Made by a program: the position numbers and the translations under genes. Positions 13,351 through 25,668 of a DNA stretch of 64,000 bases are shown piece by piece. Positions within the stretch are counted from its first letter, which is position 1. The number at the start of each line of letters is the position of its first letter. Below the pieces are notes generated by a model. The model was not told the DNA's origin. It saw only the letters and a program-made list of their open reading frames with translations, and ran no database searches. This stretch comes from Macropodus opercularis (taxonomy: Eukaryota; Chordata; Actinopteri; Anabantiformes; Osphronemidae): positions 9,903,001-9,967,000 of the forward strand of contig CM061105.1 in the NCBI GenBank assembly GCA_030770545.1, in the 5' to 3' direction.

Positions 13351-13931
13351 TCCGGCTTAATTTGGCACTTTGTACAGTCAGGGGTTCTCTTAAATGAAAT
13401 GCATGATGATCGGATGTGTGCGATGTACACTGCGCTGTACAAGCGTGTCCAAAAAGTCGGCTCAAATAGAAGAAATGCGGGAGTTATTCCACATAGAAAG
13501 CAAATAATGTTTCAAAAGTTAAGGAAATCCCTTGATTTGAACTTCTGTGAAAGCGTTTCGAAATAAAAAAGAAACACTGAGCTCATGCAAGCAGCAGCTT
13601 TCATTTCCCGAATCCTTGGAGACACATAGGCGACCTTCTCTTTGCATAGAAATCCAATATGCGGAAGAGGTTGGAGTAGTGTTGCTCTATTCCTGTGAAC
13701 ATTAGTCCGACGTGGAAGTGCTGCAAATAAAAAGCATGAATGAAGCCAAAGTTCCACGCTACGCGCCTGAAGGAGCATTAAACGCCGCCAGCTACTTTAG
13801 CGGCGTTTACGCACAACCAGGCGCGGGACCGTGAGCCTGACAAGGTCGGACTGAGTCCTCTTCCACGATTTCTCCTAATATCCTCTTCAGCAGCTCCCTC
13901 CCTGCTCGGCGCTGTGCTGGTGAGGTATTGC

Positions 13932-13945
13932 TGACGTCAACCAAT
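13932..13945. promoter_or_regulatory. CRE palindrome with adjacent CCAAT box upstream of bcl2
   Basis: A perfect TGACGTCA (13932-13939) is followed one base later by CCAAT (13941-13945), about 580 bases upstream of the bcl2 ATG. Mammalian BCL2 is a known CREB target, so a cyclic-AMP response element here is plausible. Function is inferred from motif and position only. Confidence 0.45.
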
Positions 13946-14418
13946 AAAAGTAATTCCTTTGGCTGCGCTCGGAGACTCCAAGTGCACACGAAGAACTGCA
14001 CTAAAACGCATCCAGAGCTCACCCTTGAACGATGCCACGTTTTAAACAACGATTTAATGAATGACATCGAACCAACTCCGACCATCAAAATATTAAACCA
14101 AAATCTGTGGCAGAAAACGTCTCCCAGATTAATTCACGCGAGGCACAGAAACCATCAGTAAGGGGTTCTCTGGTGTGGTCCAGTCACCCCCTTGTGGATG
14201 TATATCCAATGGTGCTGTGCAACATTCATGCTGTATATATAATCTCCTTCTGTCGTCTTGTTATTCGCTGACACTTCTGAAAGATCCAAATCATTCCTAC
14301 TGATCAGAGAACTCAGGTGTTAACTCAGCAGTGAGTCATGAGTCACAAACACACATTATCCAAAAATGAAACGAATACCAGGAATTGGATTTTGTATTTT
14401 TTTTTTCTCTCACAGGTA

Positions 14419-14424
14419 TTTATT
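14419..14424 (-). terminator. kdsr: Candidate kdsr polyadenylation signal
   Basis: AATAAA on the minus strand (TTTATT on plus), followed downstream by sequence rich in A on the minus strand. It is the first canonical hexamer I found after the kdsr stop, implying a 3' UTR of about 2.2 kb. Mammalian KDSR also has a long 3' UTR. Variant signals closer to the stop cannot be excluded. Confidence 0.4.
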
Positions 14425-16450
14425 TAATCATGTAAGAAAATAAGACAAAGAAACGTTCCACTTCTCACATTTTCTTTCAATGGCACACAAGGTGAAGGTG
14501 TTAAGTTTTTTGGCAGAAAAAAAGCAAACAACAATAAAGCAACTGAATTATGACTTTCATGTTTAATACCTAAACTCTGATGACACTATTAAATAGGAGT
14601 ATGTAGTGATTGTTGCAAAACCTAAATGTTAACTGGTAGGTTTAAACATAGGCTTAATTTGCATAGCTCAAAGGTGTTAAACAAAACCGCTTTTATATGG
14701 GCTACATGTTCTATTCACTACGTGTTGCTACTTCAAGGTAAAAGAACTCCTGAAAGCAAAAAAATGTACAATTATGAAAAGCTCTTAAGTGCAGGACAGT
14801 ATGCCTTTAACCAAATCAAATGAGAACATCATCAAACAAGTGTCATCCATTCTCACCTTCATATCTTGGATCTCAGTAAGGCTTCTCTTTGTCATACAAA
14901 GACGTAAAACTGACAAAATACACAACACAACTGGCATTTTACGCTGGAAAATCATATTAACTGAACTAGTAAAACCACATGTGGGTTAAGCCACATTGTT
15001 TTGTGGACAGCTCCATTCTTCTAGCATTAGCTTCATCAGTCGCATCTTAAGGCTTAGAATGGGTCCCCACACTGCTCTACAACTTTTACAAACTAAGATC
15101 AACGGAGCAGCAACATTGTAATGAATCTCAAATAAATGCATCGCATCTACGTAAATTGTCTCAACACATTTTGGCATTCAAATATCTGTGTATTTAAAAA
15201 TAATATTCCTAAGTTTTGATTCGTATGAAAGTACATTCTCCCCATTAATGATGGACCGTTGTACTTTTCCTCCTTCTCTATGTAGTAACCTAAGAAGGTC
15301 ATACAGCAAATAAGATGCTTTGTAAAAATCAGTAAGGAGTTAATATTATCATTTAAGGAGTTACAAAGATGTAACTGCACATGACAGAGTGACAGCAGGT
15401 CAAAAAAATCTGAGGGATAAGGATCAAACCTCCCTGTTGGTCCCTACTATTTTGGCCTTTGTGTAAAACAAGTCTCTAGCTCCCTTCCAAGATCTACATG
15501 GATAAGACTCGAACCAGCGAGTCCTGTTTTACACCACCCCAATCAATTATGGATCCCACCTGGATCTCGTCTGGGGTAGCAGATTATTATGCTGCACACA
15601 CGAAACTGCACACACACGTAAGCTTCCTTGCACACAGCGACAGACAAAATGTGTAGAACTTGGTCAAGTGCAAGGTGAATGTTAAATCACATGTGCCTCT
15701 GTCCCCCTGCCCATTTACAGACTCCATGGCTTCGACCCACAGTACCCGCTTACCTTTCTCAGTGAATCAAACTGGGATAAGAAAAAAAAATATTTTGGTG
15801 CGATTATTTCACAAATAAAATCAAATGGCTTTTCTCTTCCTGGGGGTTGGCTCAGTCCCAGTACATACAAACACACACAGTCATGCACACAACTCACCCA
15901 AAATCTTTGTGTCTTAAATTTTGAATGTTCTTTTGTGTTTGCATTACTTAAATTGAAAAAGAATTGATCATCACATGCTCTCGTTCTCTGATATCACTGA
16001 AGAGTACAACAAACCACCCCAAAAAATAAACACAGGGTCACAGGTTACACTGGTTACAAACACAGAGGTTATTCAGTCATAGAGGAAGGAGCTTTGCCTG
16101 CAAAGACTTGTGGTACAAAAACGTAGAAAAAAGGGCTTATAACTGTAGTGGACTAAGTTTTGTGATACATGCAACAATATGAAAAACACGAGAGTTACCA
16201 CTTTTCCCTCTCATCTGTAGTGAGAGAGAATTTCAAGCCATTTTGGCACAACCGGTTGGACAGGATATCTGTTGCTTTTAGTCTCAGTGATGGGGGAGCT
16301 GATATTTAAATTCCAAGTGCTTGGCAAAGACTCCTATAAAACCAGTGTGGGATGTTTAGACTGCCCTCATACCCCTAACGTAAGGCTGCTCCCACAAAAA
16401 GGAGCAGGATGGACGCATTAAACCAAAACGTCACTGGAATGTTCTTATTT

Positions 16451-16471
16451 AAAAAAAAAAAAAAAAAAAAA
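16451..16471 (+). repeat. A21 homopolymer
   Basis: A run of 21 A in the inferred kdsr 3' UTR, read as T on the mRNA strand. Confidence 0.95.
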
Positions 16472-16672
16472 TTAAATGTCTGTGTTTACCCAGAAATAAC
16501 ATCACTGGACAAGCAAAGAGTAAGCATCTGCCACTTTCTTTCATCCCCCTGCTCAGTTAATATTAGCAATACGCTCAACATTTGGCCTTTTCCTACCTAC
16601 GGTTGTGCACTTGTACAGCTAGAGGAGGGGACAGGGTGGGGGTGTGAAGGAGGAGGGACAGTAAGGCAGCTG

Positions 16673-19307
16673 TTACTCTCTCTTGTCAGCTGATTTTGAC
16701 TGCTCCCTCTGAATCATGCAGCGGCGCACAATGCTGTCAAAACTCCCCAAGTAAAACAGGGCGATGGTCCGAAATAAGCCCATGGTAATAATCTGTAATA
16801 AGACAGTTGAATGTTTGTAAAATTCATGATATTAGCAGCATACACGTTCAGTTCTGTATCAGGCTGTACCTGCTGGAGACCCTCTGTGATGGAGGTGACA
16901 GGTGACATTCCGCAGGTGAGGGCAGACAGCATATAACCATCGGGTCCAACAGAGCTGTTGAAGTTCCCCTGCTATACGATCAAAGCAAATATTGGACTCA
17001 GAGTTACCACACAATATTAATCATTTACTTAATGTTTAACCAACAAACATGGTAAATCAGCGGATTCCTTACCACTGCATCTCTCACAACAATCTTGGCC
17101 ACTTGATCTGGTTGACAAACTCCTGATGTTTCAGAGATTAATTTGGTCTCTAGAGGCTACAAGAGAAAACAACAAAGGAAAGGTTGAAAGGGGCGACAGG
17201 TAATAAAACGATAAAATATTGTTAAATGAATGTTCACCTTTGTCTTATTTTCCTCAGCCAAGCCCGGAGTGTCGGTGTCTGGGGGGCAGGCTACAGTCAC
17301 ATAGATATTGTACGGTTTTATCTGTGGTAGAAACAGCAAAACACACACACATTCTGTCTTACTACGTCACCGATAGTTAGACCGATAACCTGTAATACCG
17401 TTTTTGCACAAGTATGATATGCTCTACATTATTTTACATATGTACATTGAGTGTATGGGGCTGCAGCTTGCTTGCTGGATGTGCAGAGGAAATCTGTGCA
17501 AAGGTGCATTGAAGCATGAGAGGGCAAAACTCACCTCCATCTGCAGCGACTCTGCTAAGCCACGCAGGGCGAACTTGGATGGGGAGTAAGCGGTGTATCC
17601 GAACAGGCCAATCTGTCCAGCTTGGGAAGACACAAACATGATGCGGCCCATTCTTCGCTCCTTCATGGTGGTTATGACAGCTCGTGTTGGGTAAACACTG
17701 CCCAGGTAGTTCACTTCCATCAGTTTCTGTTAATAAGGCCACGGTTTACACGTATTGTAATGGTGCACTCTGCAGGAGCACTTCATAGAAGTAGCTACAG
17801 ACATTTCACGATTATACACGCACAACTATAGCAATGAATCCATCACAACCGACTGCAATTTGTCTCAAATTGAATTTAAAGGTGAATTTAGCCAACGATA
17901 ATTAAAATATCATTCCACTTAATGCAATCTGTGGTCCTAGCGTTAATTTACGTTACGTCACGTTGCTACGGTTAATAGTTTTACTAACCTAGATAAACCA
18001 CCACTGTACCAGATTAGAAGATATTTTAGTTACTTACTTTAAAACAATCCACCTCTACTTCGTCAAACCTTCCAGAAACTGAAGTTCCAGCACAGTTCAC
18101 AAGCATATCAACAGGTCCCAGCTTCTCTTGAGCCTGTGCAATAGGAACAGTTAACTTCAACACTAGCGCTGAATTATTAAAAGGAATCTGAGATGTTTCA
18201 CTGTAGCTGTGAAGGTAATGTTACCTGTTTTATCACACTTTCCACTTGACCATAATCACTGGAAACATCCACCGATATGCAAAGCACCACCTGAATTGAT
18301 TATACATGTTTTTTAATGTTATGGTATCAACGGCTGTATCACACTTATCCAGACACAAATTACATTAAACACCATGTTTAAATATACATATTTTACAGTA
18401 ATAAGTGGTAAATACCTGTTTGTCATTGATGGCAAATTTCTCCACTTCTTTCTTTGCTTGAAGCAATTTATTCTAGAGGGGATATTATTGAAACTTATAA
18501 ACGTCAAACCTGTTAAAGCCCACGTGCAGACACACAATTTAACACAAACCGAAGCAAAGTTTGCACGAGTGGAGCACATTCACACCGTCGACCAGGTTTT
18601 GTAGAGAGTGTTGGTACGAACCTCATCTCGAGCCACCAACGTGATAAATGCTCCTTGTCTGCAGCATTCGATTGCAATGCACTTCCCAATGCCACTGGAA
18701 CCTCCTGTCACCTGAACATGCAAGAAAAATAAGCTTCAGTAGTCAGACGGTGAGAGGAGACGTGCAACTGGTAAGTTAACTAATACACAACATTACCACG
18801 TTAACTACGCCAAGTGAAGCTAAATCAACTAAACTAGCAGTAACGTTCCGCTAACTGGCTATACACAGAGTTAGCTTCTGTGGGCGTGTCACAGCTGATA
18901 GCTTACTGTCATGACACTCATTTAATAAATTATCTGTCCAAAATTAAAGGCCTTGTTGTCGACTATGTAGCTTGTGCTCTCCAGCATATGACTCATAAAG
19001 ACCTTAACCTGACAGATAGCTTAGCCCATAAAGCTACTTAGCATAGCGCTGACTAACGTCACAATACACTAGTGAGTGGACGTTGACTAGCATAACGTTA
19101 GCAATCCCGTGCACTTACCACGACGTGGGCCCCGTTGAGTTTCAGAGGTTTGGGACTGATGAGAGGTGATATCATGTATAACAGCAACACAAAGGCGACG
19201 ATGAACGCAGCGACCACGAGAAGCATGATGAACGGCAGAAGGAGCCACCAGGAATTGATGAAGAGCCAATCTGTGATCGTTGAGCTCAACCCTGCTTCAG
19301 TGGACAT
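16673..19307 (-). CDS. kdsr: 3-ketodihydrosphingosine reductase
   Basis: This ER-membrane short-chain dehydrogenase reduces 3-ketodihydrosphingosine to dihydrosphingosine with NADPH, the second step of de novo sphingolipid synthesis. Ten exons join in phase 0: 19307-19119, 18711-18622, 18472-18416, 18290-18225, 18133-18038, 17726-17535, 17321-17238, 17156-17073, 16971-16870, 16792-16673. The product is 359 residues. It has a hydrophobic N-terminal segment, the cofactor glycine motif TGGSSGIGK (65-73), NCAG (147-150), the catalytic YSPSK (Tyr213, Lys217), and a conserved C-terminal hydrophobic part. Starting at the internal ATG at 19226 gives 332 residues, exactly the mammalian length as remembered, so that ATG may be the true start. 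The upstream ATG adds 27 residues. All splice sites are GT-AG. Confidence 0.95.
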
Positions 19308-19897
19308 GGGTAATATCTGACAATCGTTAGCTTGTTTGCTAACTAGCAGGCCAGCTTCTGGGGTCGGATAACAGAGCTACGCGGCAGGCGGCGGCCTTGA
19401 AAGAGGGTAGCGACACGCAGATGTCGGAGGAGGAGGAGTTGTTTGCGCGTTTGGCAAAGAATCAAAGATGTGCAACGGTCAGGTCAAAGTACGGCGCTGA
19501 ACACTGGCTCCCCGTGACAAAGCAGTCTGCGAAAACCAAAACAAATCGAACTGTGCACTATGAACGAGCGCCTGGCCGGTGGCACATGGTACATGTAGTT
19601 CTCAAGGCGAAGGGGTTTGTCTGGAAACCCTACGAAGCTGGAATGCTTTAACAGCATCTCCCACAATGCAACGCGCCACCTCGTCGCGTATTATATCCCT
19701 ACGCCACACCACGAAGCGCTGCATCCCTGGTTCAGAGCAAACCTATAAAACATGTTTAGTCTCAACATAACTGATGAATAGCGTCTTTAAATAGCAAAAC
19801 GTTTATTGATGGACCGGCAACAGCACTAAAATCACAGTTGATCGCTCTTGAATGAGGTACTAAAAAGTAAACAGCTTCTGTTTACGGAGGTATAACT
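19308..19897. other. kdsr promoter and spacer before the vps4b 3' end
   Basis: This 590-base region between the kdsr start and the presumed vps4b polyadenylation site should hold the kdsr promoter and 5' UTR (minus strand). A plus-strand ORF of 84 codons (19397-19651) shows no recognised family. A second AATAAA on the minus strand at 19802-19807 could be an alternative vps4b polyadenylation signal. Confidence 0.5.
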
Positions 19898-19903
19898 TTT
19901 ATT
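19898..19903 (-). terminator. vps4b: Candidate vps4b polyadenylation signal
   Basis: AATAAA on the minus strand about 1.3 kb beyond the vps4b stop. A second copy lies at 19802-19807. The intervening 19904-21224 has no coding signal and is read as 3' UTR. Confidence 0.45.
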
Positions 19904-21224
19904 TACACTATGGAAACGAAAAACAGTAAATCATATGCATCAGTGGCCTCTTCATAAAGAGAAGGCTCGGAAGTTGGCTATATGTCATGTACAGTCAAAT
20001 AAAAGACATTCCCATCAAAACTCAAACGAGGCAGTTTGCACACCATAGGAGCAAGAGTATAGTTGTGTAAAGTCTCTAAAAGAGCGTACATGAAATGTGC
20101 AAGTATTATACGTTTCTTAGTTGTAGTGACAAAGCACGTCCTAAAAAATAAAGGATCCTGCAGCTTCTCTAGAAGGCACATGGTGCACATTCCCAATTAT
20201 GGCTACTGGTTGATGTCTGGAAATGCATTCATATGCTGTATAAATATACACTTAACTTGAACAGTGTCCAAGTTCACCACCTCTGTCTGGTTTTATCAAA
20301 ATTCACAATGCATCCTTTTCCTAACATAAAGCTTAAGTTAGTCTTTTTTGCTGCTGTTTGTAATTGGGACAATGAGCAAAGCCTGTGGCTAGTAATGGAA
20401 AACATGTACAGGAAGTTATGAAAAAGCCCTATGAGCTGAGCGACAAAAACAAGTCCTTGAGAAACGCTGATATATATAGATGCTGGTACAACTCCACTGG
20501 TGATCTACCCGGAAAGCTGTGTTGACTTCAAACGACTAATGAGTAAACAAATACAATTGTCATTTGTTTGGAAAATGGATAAATAATTCTAAATGGTTGA
20601 AGGGCCTAATGCAGCTGACATCCTGAGTATCTCTGTCTCAAAAACTCATCATGTTCACCACCTTGAGACAAGAATGACATTATTTCATGATGAAAAATTC
20701 TACACACTCATGTGCAGCTTTACTCTCAAGCTCAAGACATTTAAAGTCCACAAAATACAGTACACAATATAAAAGAGTTGTTCTTAATACAAATATATTT
20801 ATATAAGGGGTATTTATAAATCTAGTGAAATTTACTGACTAGAAAATTAGGACACTAGAGCTCCTGCTTTCTTAAATTATCTGGATTTCAATGGCCTCAT
20901 TTGCTGTTAATGTTGGATCTGCCTGCTGTTAGTTCTAAGTTTCTTGGGTGTTCTACTAATCAACACCCTTTGTCTGTGTCAAACAACCCCTTAAATTCCA
21001 AATGCCATGTTTCTTATTATCAGATCAGGTGCATATGCAAAGCAATTAATCTTCTTTGGACAACAATATCAAAAGAGCTTCCAGCTTTTGTGGTGTTATC
21101 AGGACAGAGACACATATGATAAACCTCCAGACCTGGTGAATACAGAGACAAAAAGGGACAAGAACAGAAAAGAGACGCAATCACAAATCTTTCGCTTTGG
21201 TTTGGCTTGGATCAGTGATCCCAC

Positions 21225-24200
21225 CTAGCCTTCTTGTCCAAAGTCATCTGTGAATTTTTTCAGTTTTTCCAGATCTTGTTCATTGACTGTAGGCTTTGTG
21301 TTGGCCAAAGACCTCAGCATGTCAGGCTAAAAATAGGAAAATACATATAATCCATTAATAATAGGGCTCTAACATGGATTTATATTTTCATCTAGTAGTT
21401 TTATGTTCTTACCATGGATACTACTGGTTCCAACAGCTTCTCCCCTGGCACTTCCATCCATGTCATTTCAATTGCGTTGGGATCACCAGGTGAGCAAGGA
21501 GTCAAAAGGTCATCTTGAATAATGTTGGGGTCATCTCTTGATGGTCCTCGTACCTTATTTAAATATCAAAACATAAAAAAGGTGAACAAAAGTGAAGATA
21601 AGCTAAAAAATATTAAAGCACCAAACAATGTGTGATATTTTGAAAGACATACCTTTTTGAAGTGGGTTGCTGACTGGACCTTTCGAACTGGCTGCATCAA
21701 AGCATCTCTGACAATGACACTGATATCTGCTCCAGAGTACCCGTCTGTCCTCTGGCCCAGACTGACGAAGTCAGAGTCTGAGAGACTGTTAGGGGTCGAG
21801 CCCAGATGGAGTTTGAACATGAACGAGCGTGCGTGCTCTTCAGGCAGGGGGATGTAGATTCTCTTCTCAAATCTGAAAGAGTTGTTGATCCGCATTTAGC
21901 ACAGGTGAATGGCAACACGTAATAACTTCAGCCGAGTAAAAACCAATACCTTCTTCTGATGGCTGAGTCTAGGCTCCATGGGATGTTTGTTGCTCCAAGT
22001 ACTAACACTCCATCATTGTCATTACCAACACCTGAAAAACAAGTTAAAACGTATGCAATAAATAATGGGATACCCATGATAAGTGAAGTACCCATTAAGA
22101 CTATAGTGAGAGGAGATGGCGGTAGCTCCTTCATGTCATGTTAATTATTTATATTGAAAAAGATATTTGATTGCTCTTCTCTGTTTCCATTTGCAAAATG
22201 TTTAACCCAAACACACAAAGTGCACGTAATAATACAACTCTACACAAAGAACTGTATATTATAGTATATATTGTACATATGGTGTAACTGAAGTTTTCAG
22301 GAAATAATTTGCATAAAGGACTTATAATAGTTGGGTTGTTAAAGGTTCTCATTGAATCGTTTCAGCCCAACTGATCAGTGACTTCACAAGAGGTATTTTC
22401 CCCTCACCTGTCAAAGAGCACATCTTGGCTGACAGCACTACTGAATAAAAATGGGTCGGTTGTTGCCTGCTCATGGGAGTATGCAAAACAATACTGCTGC
22501 TGGAATAAATCCCACAGGAAAGGTTTTCATTCCTTTAGAACCATTTACTTTGGCTCTCAAAGCATTTTTTCCGCACACAGTCTATGATTGTTTTTATATA
22601 TATACACATATATATATATATTTTATTGTTTGTTCTCGTGTGGCAATGCTATAAATATAACTTACAGTTTAAAGCAATATTTATAACGTATACTTTAACC
22701 CATAACAGTCTATTTTAATTAGCTTATTAGACTTACCCTGCATCTGAACCAGAAACTCTGTCTTAATACGTCGAGCAGCCTCACTCTCATTCTCACTTCT
22801 TGAACCACACAGGGAGTCAATTTCGTCGATGAAGATGATGGAAGGCTTGTGTTCTCTAGCAAGGGTGAAAAGATTCTTCACCAACCTGGGAAGAAAGAGA
22901 GCTTTTTAGAAAATTGCAGTAATGTGTTGGCCACTAAACCTAAACCCCATGTTTCTCCAGGTGAGTCAGGCAGGCTTCCTGGAAGCTCTTCCATTAGTGT
23001 ATGAGTGTGTGTGTAAACAGGTGAATATAAAGCTGTGTAAAAAGTGCTTTGAGTACCATTATGTTGCTTGTCAATAAGCTACACAGACTTACTTTTCACT
23101 CTCTCCCAGCCATTTGGAGACGAGGTCAGATGAAGAGATGGAGAAGAACGTTGAGTTGTTTGCCTCTGTGGCAACAGCTTTAGCTAGATAGGACTTTCCT
23201 GTACCGGGAGGACCAAATAGCAAAATCCCCCTCCATGGAGTTCTCTTTCCTGTCAAGAGTAGAGGTAGTTTAATATATGGCAGTGCAACAAAACATCACT
23301 ATCTGCACTTTGTTAGAACGATCCCATCACACTATGTGTGTCATTTCTGACCAAAGCAGTGAGTAAATACCTGTGAAAAGGTGGGGGAATTTAATCGGAA
23401 GAATAACAGCTTCTTTCAGCGCCTCCTTTGCTCCCTCTAAACCAGCAACATCATTCCATTTGATGTTTGGTTTCTCCATAACGATTGCACCTGAGAAAAA
23501 AAAAATACATTGACATTTATTTTTGACATGACTGCTGGTGTAAAACTCAGAAGAAATAGACAAATACAACTCAGTTTAGATATAAAATGATTAAAAAAAA
23601 AAAGACAAATGAAGACCTGCCTTAAGATAATTACAAACCTGAGAGCTGATTTTGAAACTTCTTTTTTTCTGGATCGTCGCCTTCATCGCCACTTTCATTC
23701 CTGGACACACAAAGTTAATTTAAAAACAAAAAAAAAACAAAATGAATCATATTCTTCTTTATATTACAGAAAACAGATTTTCCATGCAGATCTTTATGGC
23801 ATCACGTGAGCACCACACCATGTGAGCACTGCCCCACCCATAAACACACCCTTTGTCATCAGCTTGTGACACCTTGGCAGGTTTAGCAGGAGGAGCTTTC
23901 TCTTTCTTCTTTAAATACTCCTTTAGTTTTTCTGCTCTGTCCAAGTATTCGGCACATTTTGCTCGGATGCTCTGTTTAGCTTTCTCACCCTGGGCTTCAT
24001 CTGTCAGAAAGGAGCACAAAACAATAACTAATTAGTTACGTTGTTTTAAATATTAGAAATTCTGCTTCTGTGTCTTCTGAGAGTGGATATTATACACACA
24101 AAACAAGAAAAAAAAATCATTTAAAGAAACGATCATCTTGTATACCATCATTTCTGCTATGACTGAGTGCAGGCGCGTGAAGGATTGTGTTCTAATTGTC

Positions 24201-25198
24201 ACATAGTATAGTATGTGTCTTACATTTTACCACATGAAGGAAGTACTGAACAGCAGCTTGGTAGAGACGCCCAGCCTCCTCGTAGTTCTGAGCTTTGTCC
24301 TCCTGAGCCGCCTTGCTGGCAAGATCAATGGCTTTCTAACATAACAAAGACACACAACAGGTCATTATGCTGCCATTGGTAATGTGGGAGAAGAGCAAAA
24401 GCTCCAGCTCCAGCTCTAACAAGCACAACATAAAACATGACAGAAAAGCACAGATCATTACAGGGTTGCTGTTTAAAAGCACAGTGGTAGTGAATATATC
24501 AACCACGTGCAACAGACCATCCGATTTCGGCAACTGTAGATTCATAAGAAGAACAGAATAAACACCTGTTCTGTCATGTGTGACGAAGCCGAGGTAGGAG
24601 TGTCTGAACCTGACTGCGTTTCACTTCCCTTTAGTTACCGTCGCTTAAAATGTTGACTACAATACAAATGGCACTTGCGTCCCAAATATATACATACATA
24701 CATATATATACAGACCGCCTTTATTTGGGAAATAGGTACTAATTAGATTTCAGTTAGCCGGTGTTAGCAACGTTAACCACGTTAGCTGTTTTGTTAGTCG
24801 ACAGAGACATAATAATATTGTTTTCCGGTAAATCTGATTAACTGTAGATACGGTAGCACAGAAGAACACTAACCCCAGTAGGACACAGTATCTGCGCGTT
24901 GGGGTGTTTTTGTTGTTTACAACTTAGGGTTGCTGCTAAATTCACGCCTAGCTTAGCTAGCTAAGAGCATTAGCCAACCATGCTAATTAGCAGCTAATGT
25001 CGCAAACGTACGGTTATTTTACCGATCATATTTCATTAAATGTACAGTTATACCAACTGAACGAGGACACTCGTTTCGCTTTTGACTCCTTTCTCCCACT
25101 TCGCCTCAGAGGGAAACAACTTTGTTAGCTTATTTAGGCGTTACGGCCAACTCCTGGGTTGGTCTTCAACTCACCTGTAAATTGTTGTTGGTAGCCAT
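21225..25198 (-). CDS. vps4b: Vacuolar protein sorting-associated protein 4B (AAA ATPase)
   Basis: VPS4 is the hexameric AAA ATPase that pulls ESCRT-III subunits off membranes, needed for multivesicular bodies, cytokinetic abscission and membrane repair. Eleven exons join in phase: 25198-25175, 24335-24224, 24000-23850, 23700-23639, 23490-23371, 23249-23093, 22885-22737, 22031-21950, 21872-21653, 21553-21413, 21326-21225. The product is 439 residues; human VPS4B has 444. Order: MIT domain (about 5-80), acidic linker with GDDPEKKK, AAA domain with Walker A GPPGTGKS (169-176) and Walker B IIFIDE (225-230), sensor LGATNIPW, arginine finger region SAIRRRFEKR, and C-terminal helix ending KKFTDDFGQEG. 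The linker and neighbour kdsr favour VPS4B over VPS4A. A second MIT cassette lies directly upstream. Confidence 0.96.
22595..22621 (+). repeat. (TA)n tract in vps4b intron
   Basis: Alternating TA with one CA interruption, in the intron between vps4b exons 7 and 8. A similar ATAC/TA tract occurs at 24686-24710 in intron 1. Confidence 0.85.
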
Positions 25199-25404
25199 AA
25201 GGGCCGAGTACGTGTCCGATATTCGAAATAAATATACCACAGCCGAGAGTAAACCGTCGCTGTACGGTCTGCTTATCAATTAACCGTTACAGGCGGACTG
25301 TTAGCTCAATAATCGAGGCTTGTTTTCGTTTCTTAGCTGACTCCCGATTGAAATTGAGGAGACTTCCGTATTGAACAGCCGATACTGGCGTAGACGGAAT
25401 GCGA

Positions 25405-25412
25405 TGACGTCA
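25405..25412. promoter_or_regulatory. CRE palindrome in vps4b promoter
   Basis: A perfect TGACGTCA, about 200 bases upstream of the vps4b ATG and within the 470-base gap separating it from the upstream MIT-only cassette. The flanks contain further CpGs. This supports a real vps4b promoter between the two MIT units. Confidence 0.45.
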
Positions 25413-25668
25413 AGACGTCGCCTCGTTCCTGCATCACAGCTTTTTTATGATTTCAACAATCGACTGTATTTTAAGATTTGAAAAGTCAATAATTTACCAT
25501 GTTTATGAATCACAGTTATTTTGCTATTTTATGGTCCACGGTCTTAAATGACTGAACCTCAGTTCTACCTTGTGTCGATGTAATTTCAACATGAATGGTA
25601 ATATGATAAACTATCACTTATAAGACACAAGTAGCAATTACAAAGTCCACATTATGTGTCCACTACTG

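Larger units (their letters stand above)
13351..16672. other. Intergenic: bcl2 5' region and kdsr 3' UTR
   Basis: Nothing here reads as a supported coding exon. The left part (13351 to about 14150) is the bcl2 5' UTR/promoter side, GC-richer and carrying the CRE. The right part (about 14400-16672) is AT-rich and is best explained as the 3' UTR of kdsr, which is transcribed leftward. It includes an A21 run at 16451-16471. Confidence 0.6.

Noticed and set aside
12812..13566. Plus-strand ORFs of 84-152 codons over the bcl2 exon
   Set aside because: They are shadows of the GC-rich bcl2 coding sequence, with no family similarity of their own.
19397..19651. 84-codon plus-strand ORF between kdsr and vps4b
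   Set aside because: No family resemblance, no splice partners, and it lies in the expected kdsr promoter/5' UTR on the opposite strand; most likely chance.
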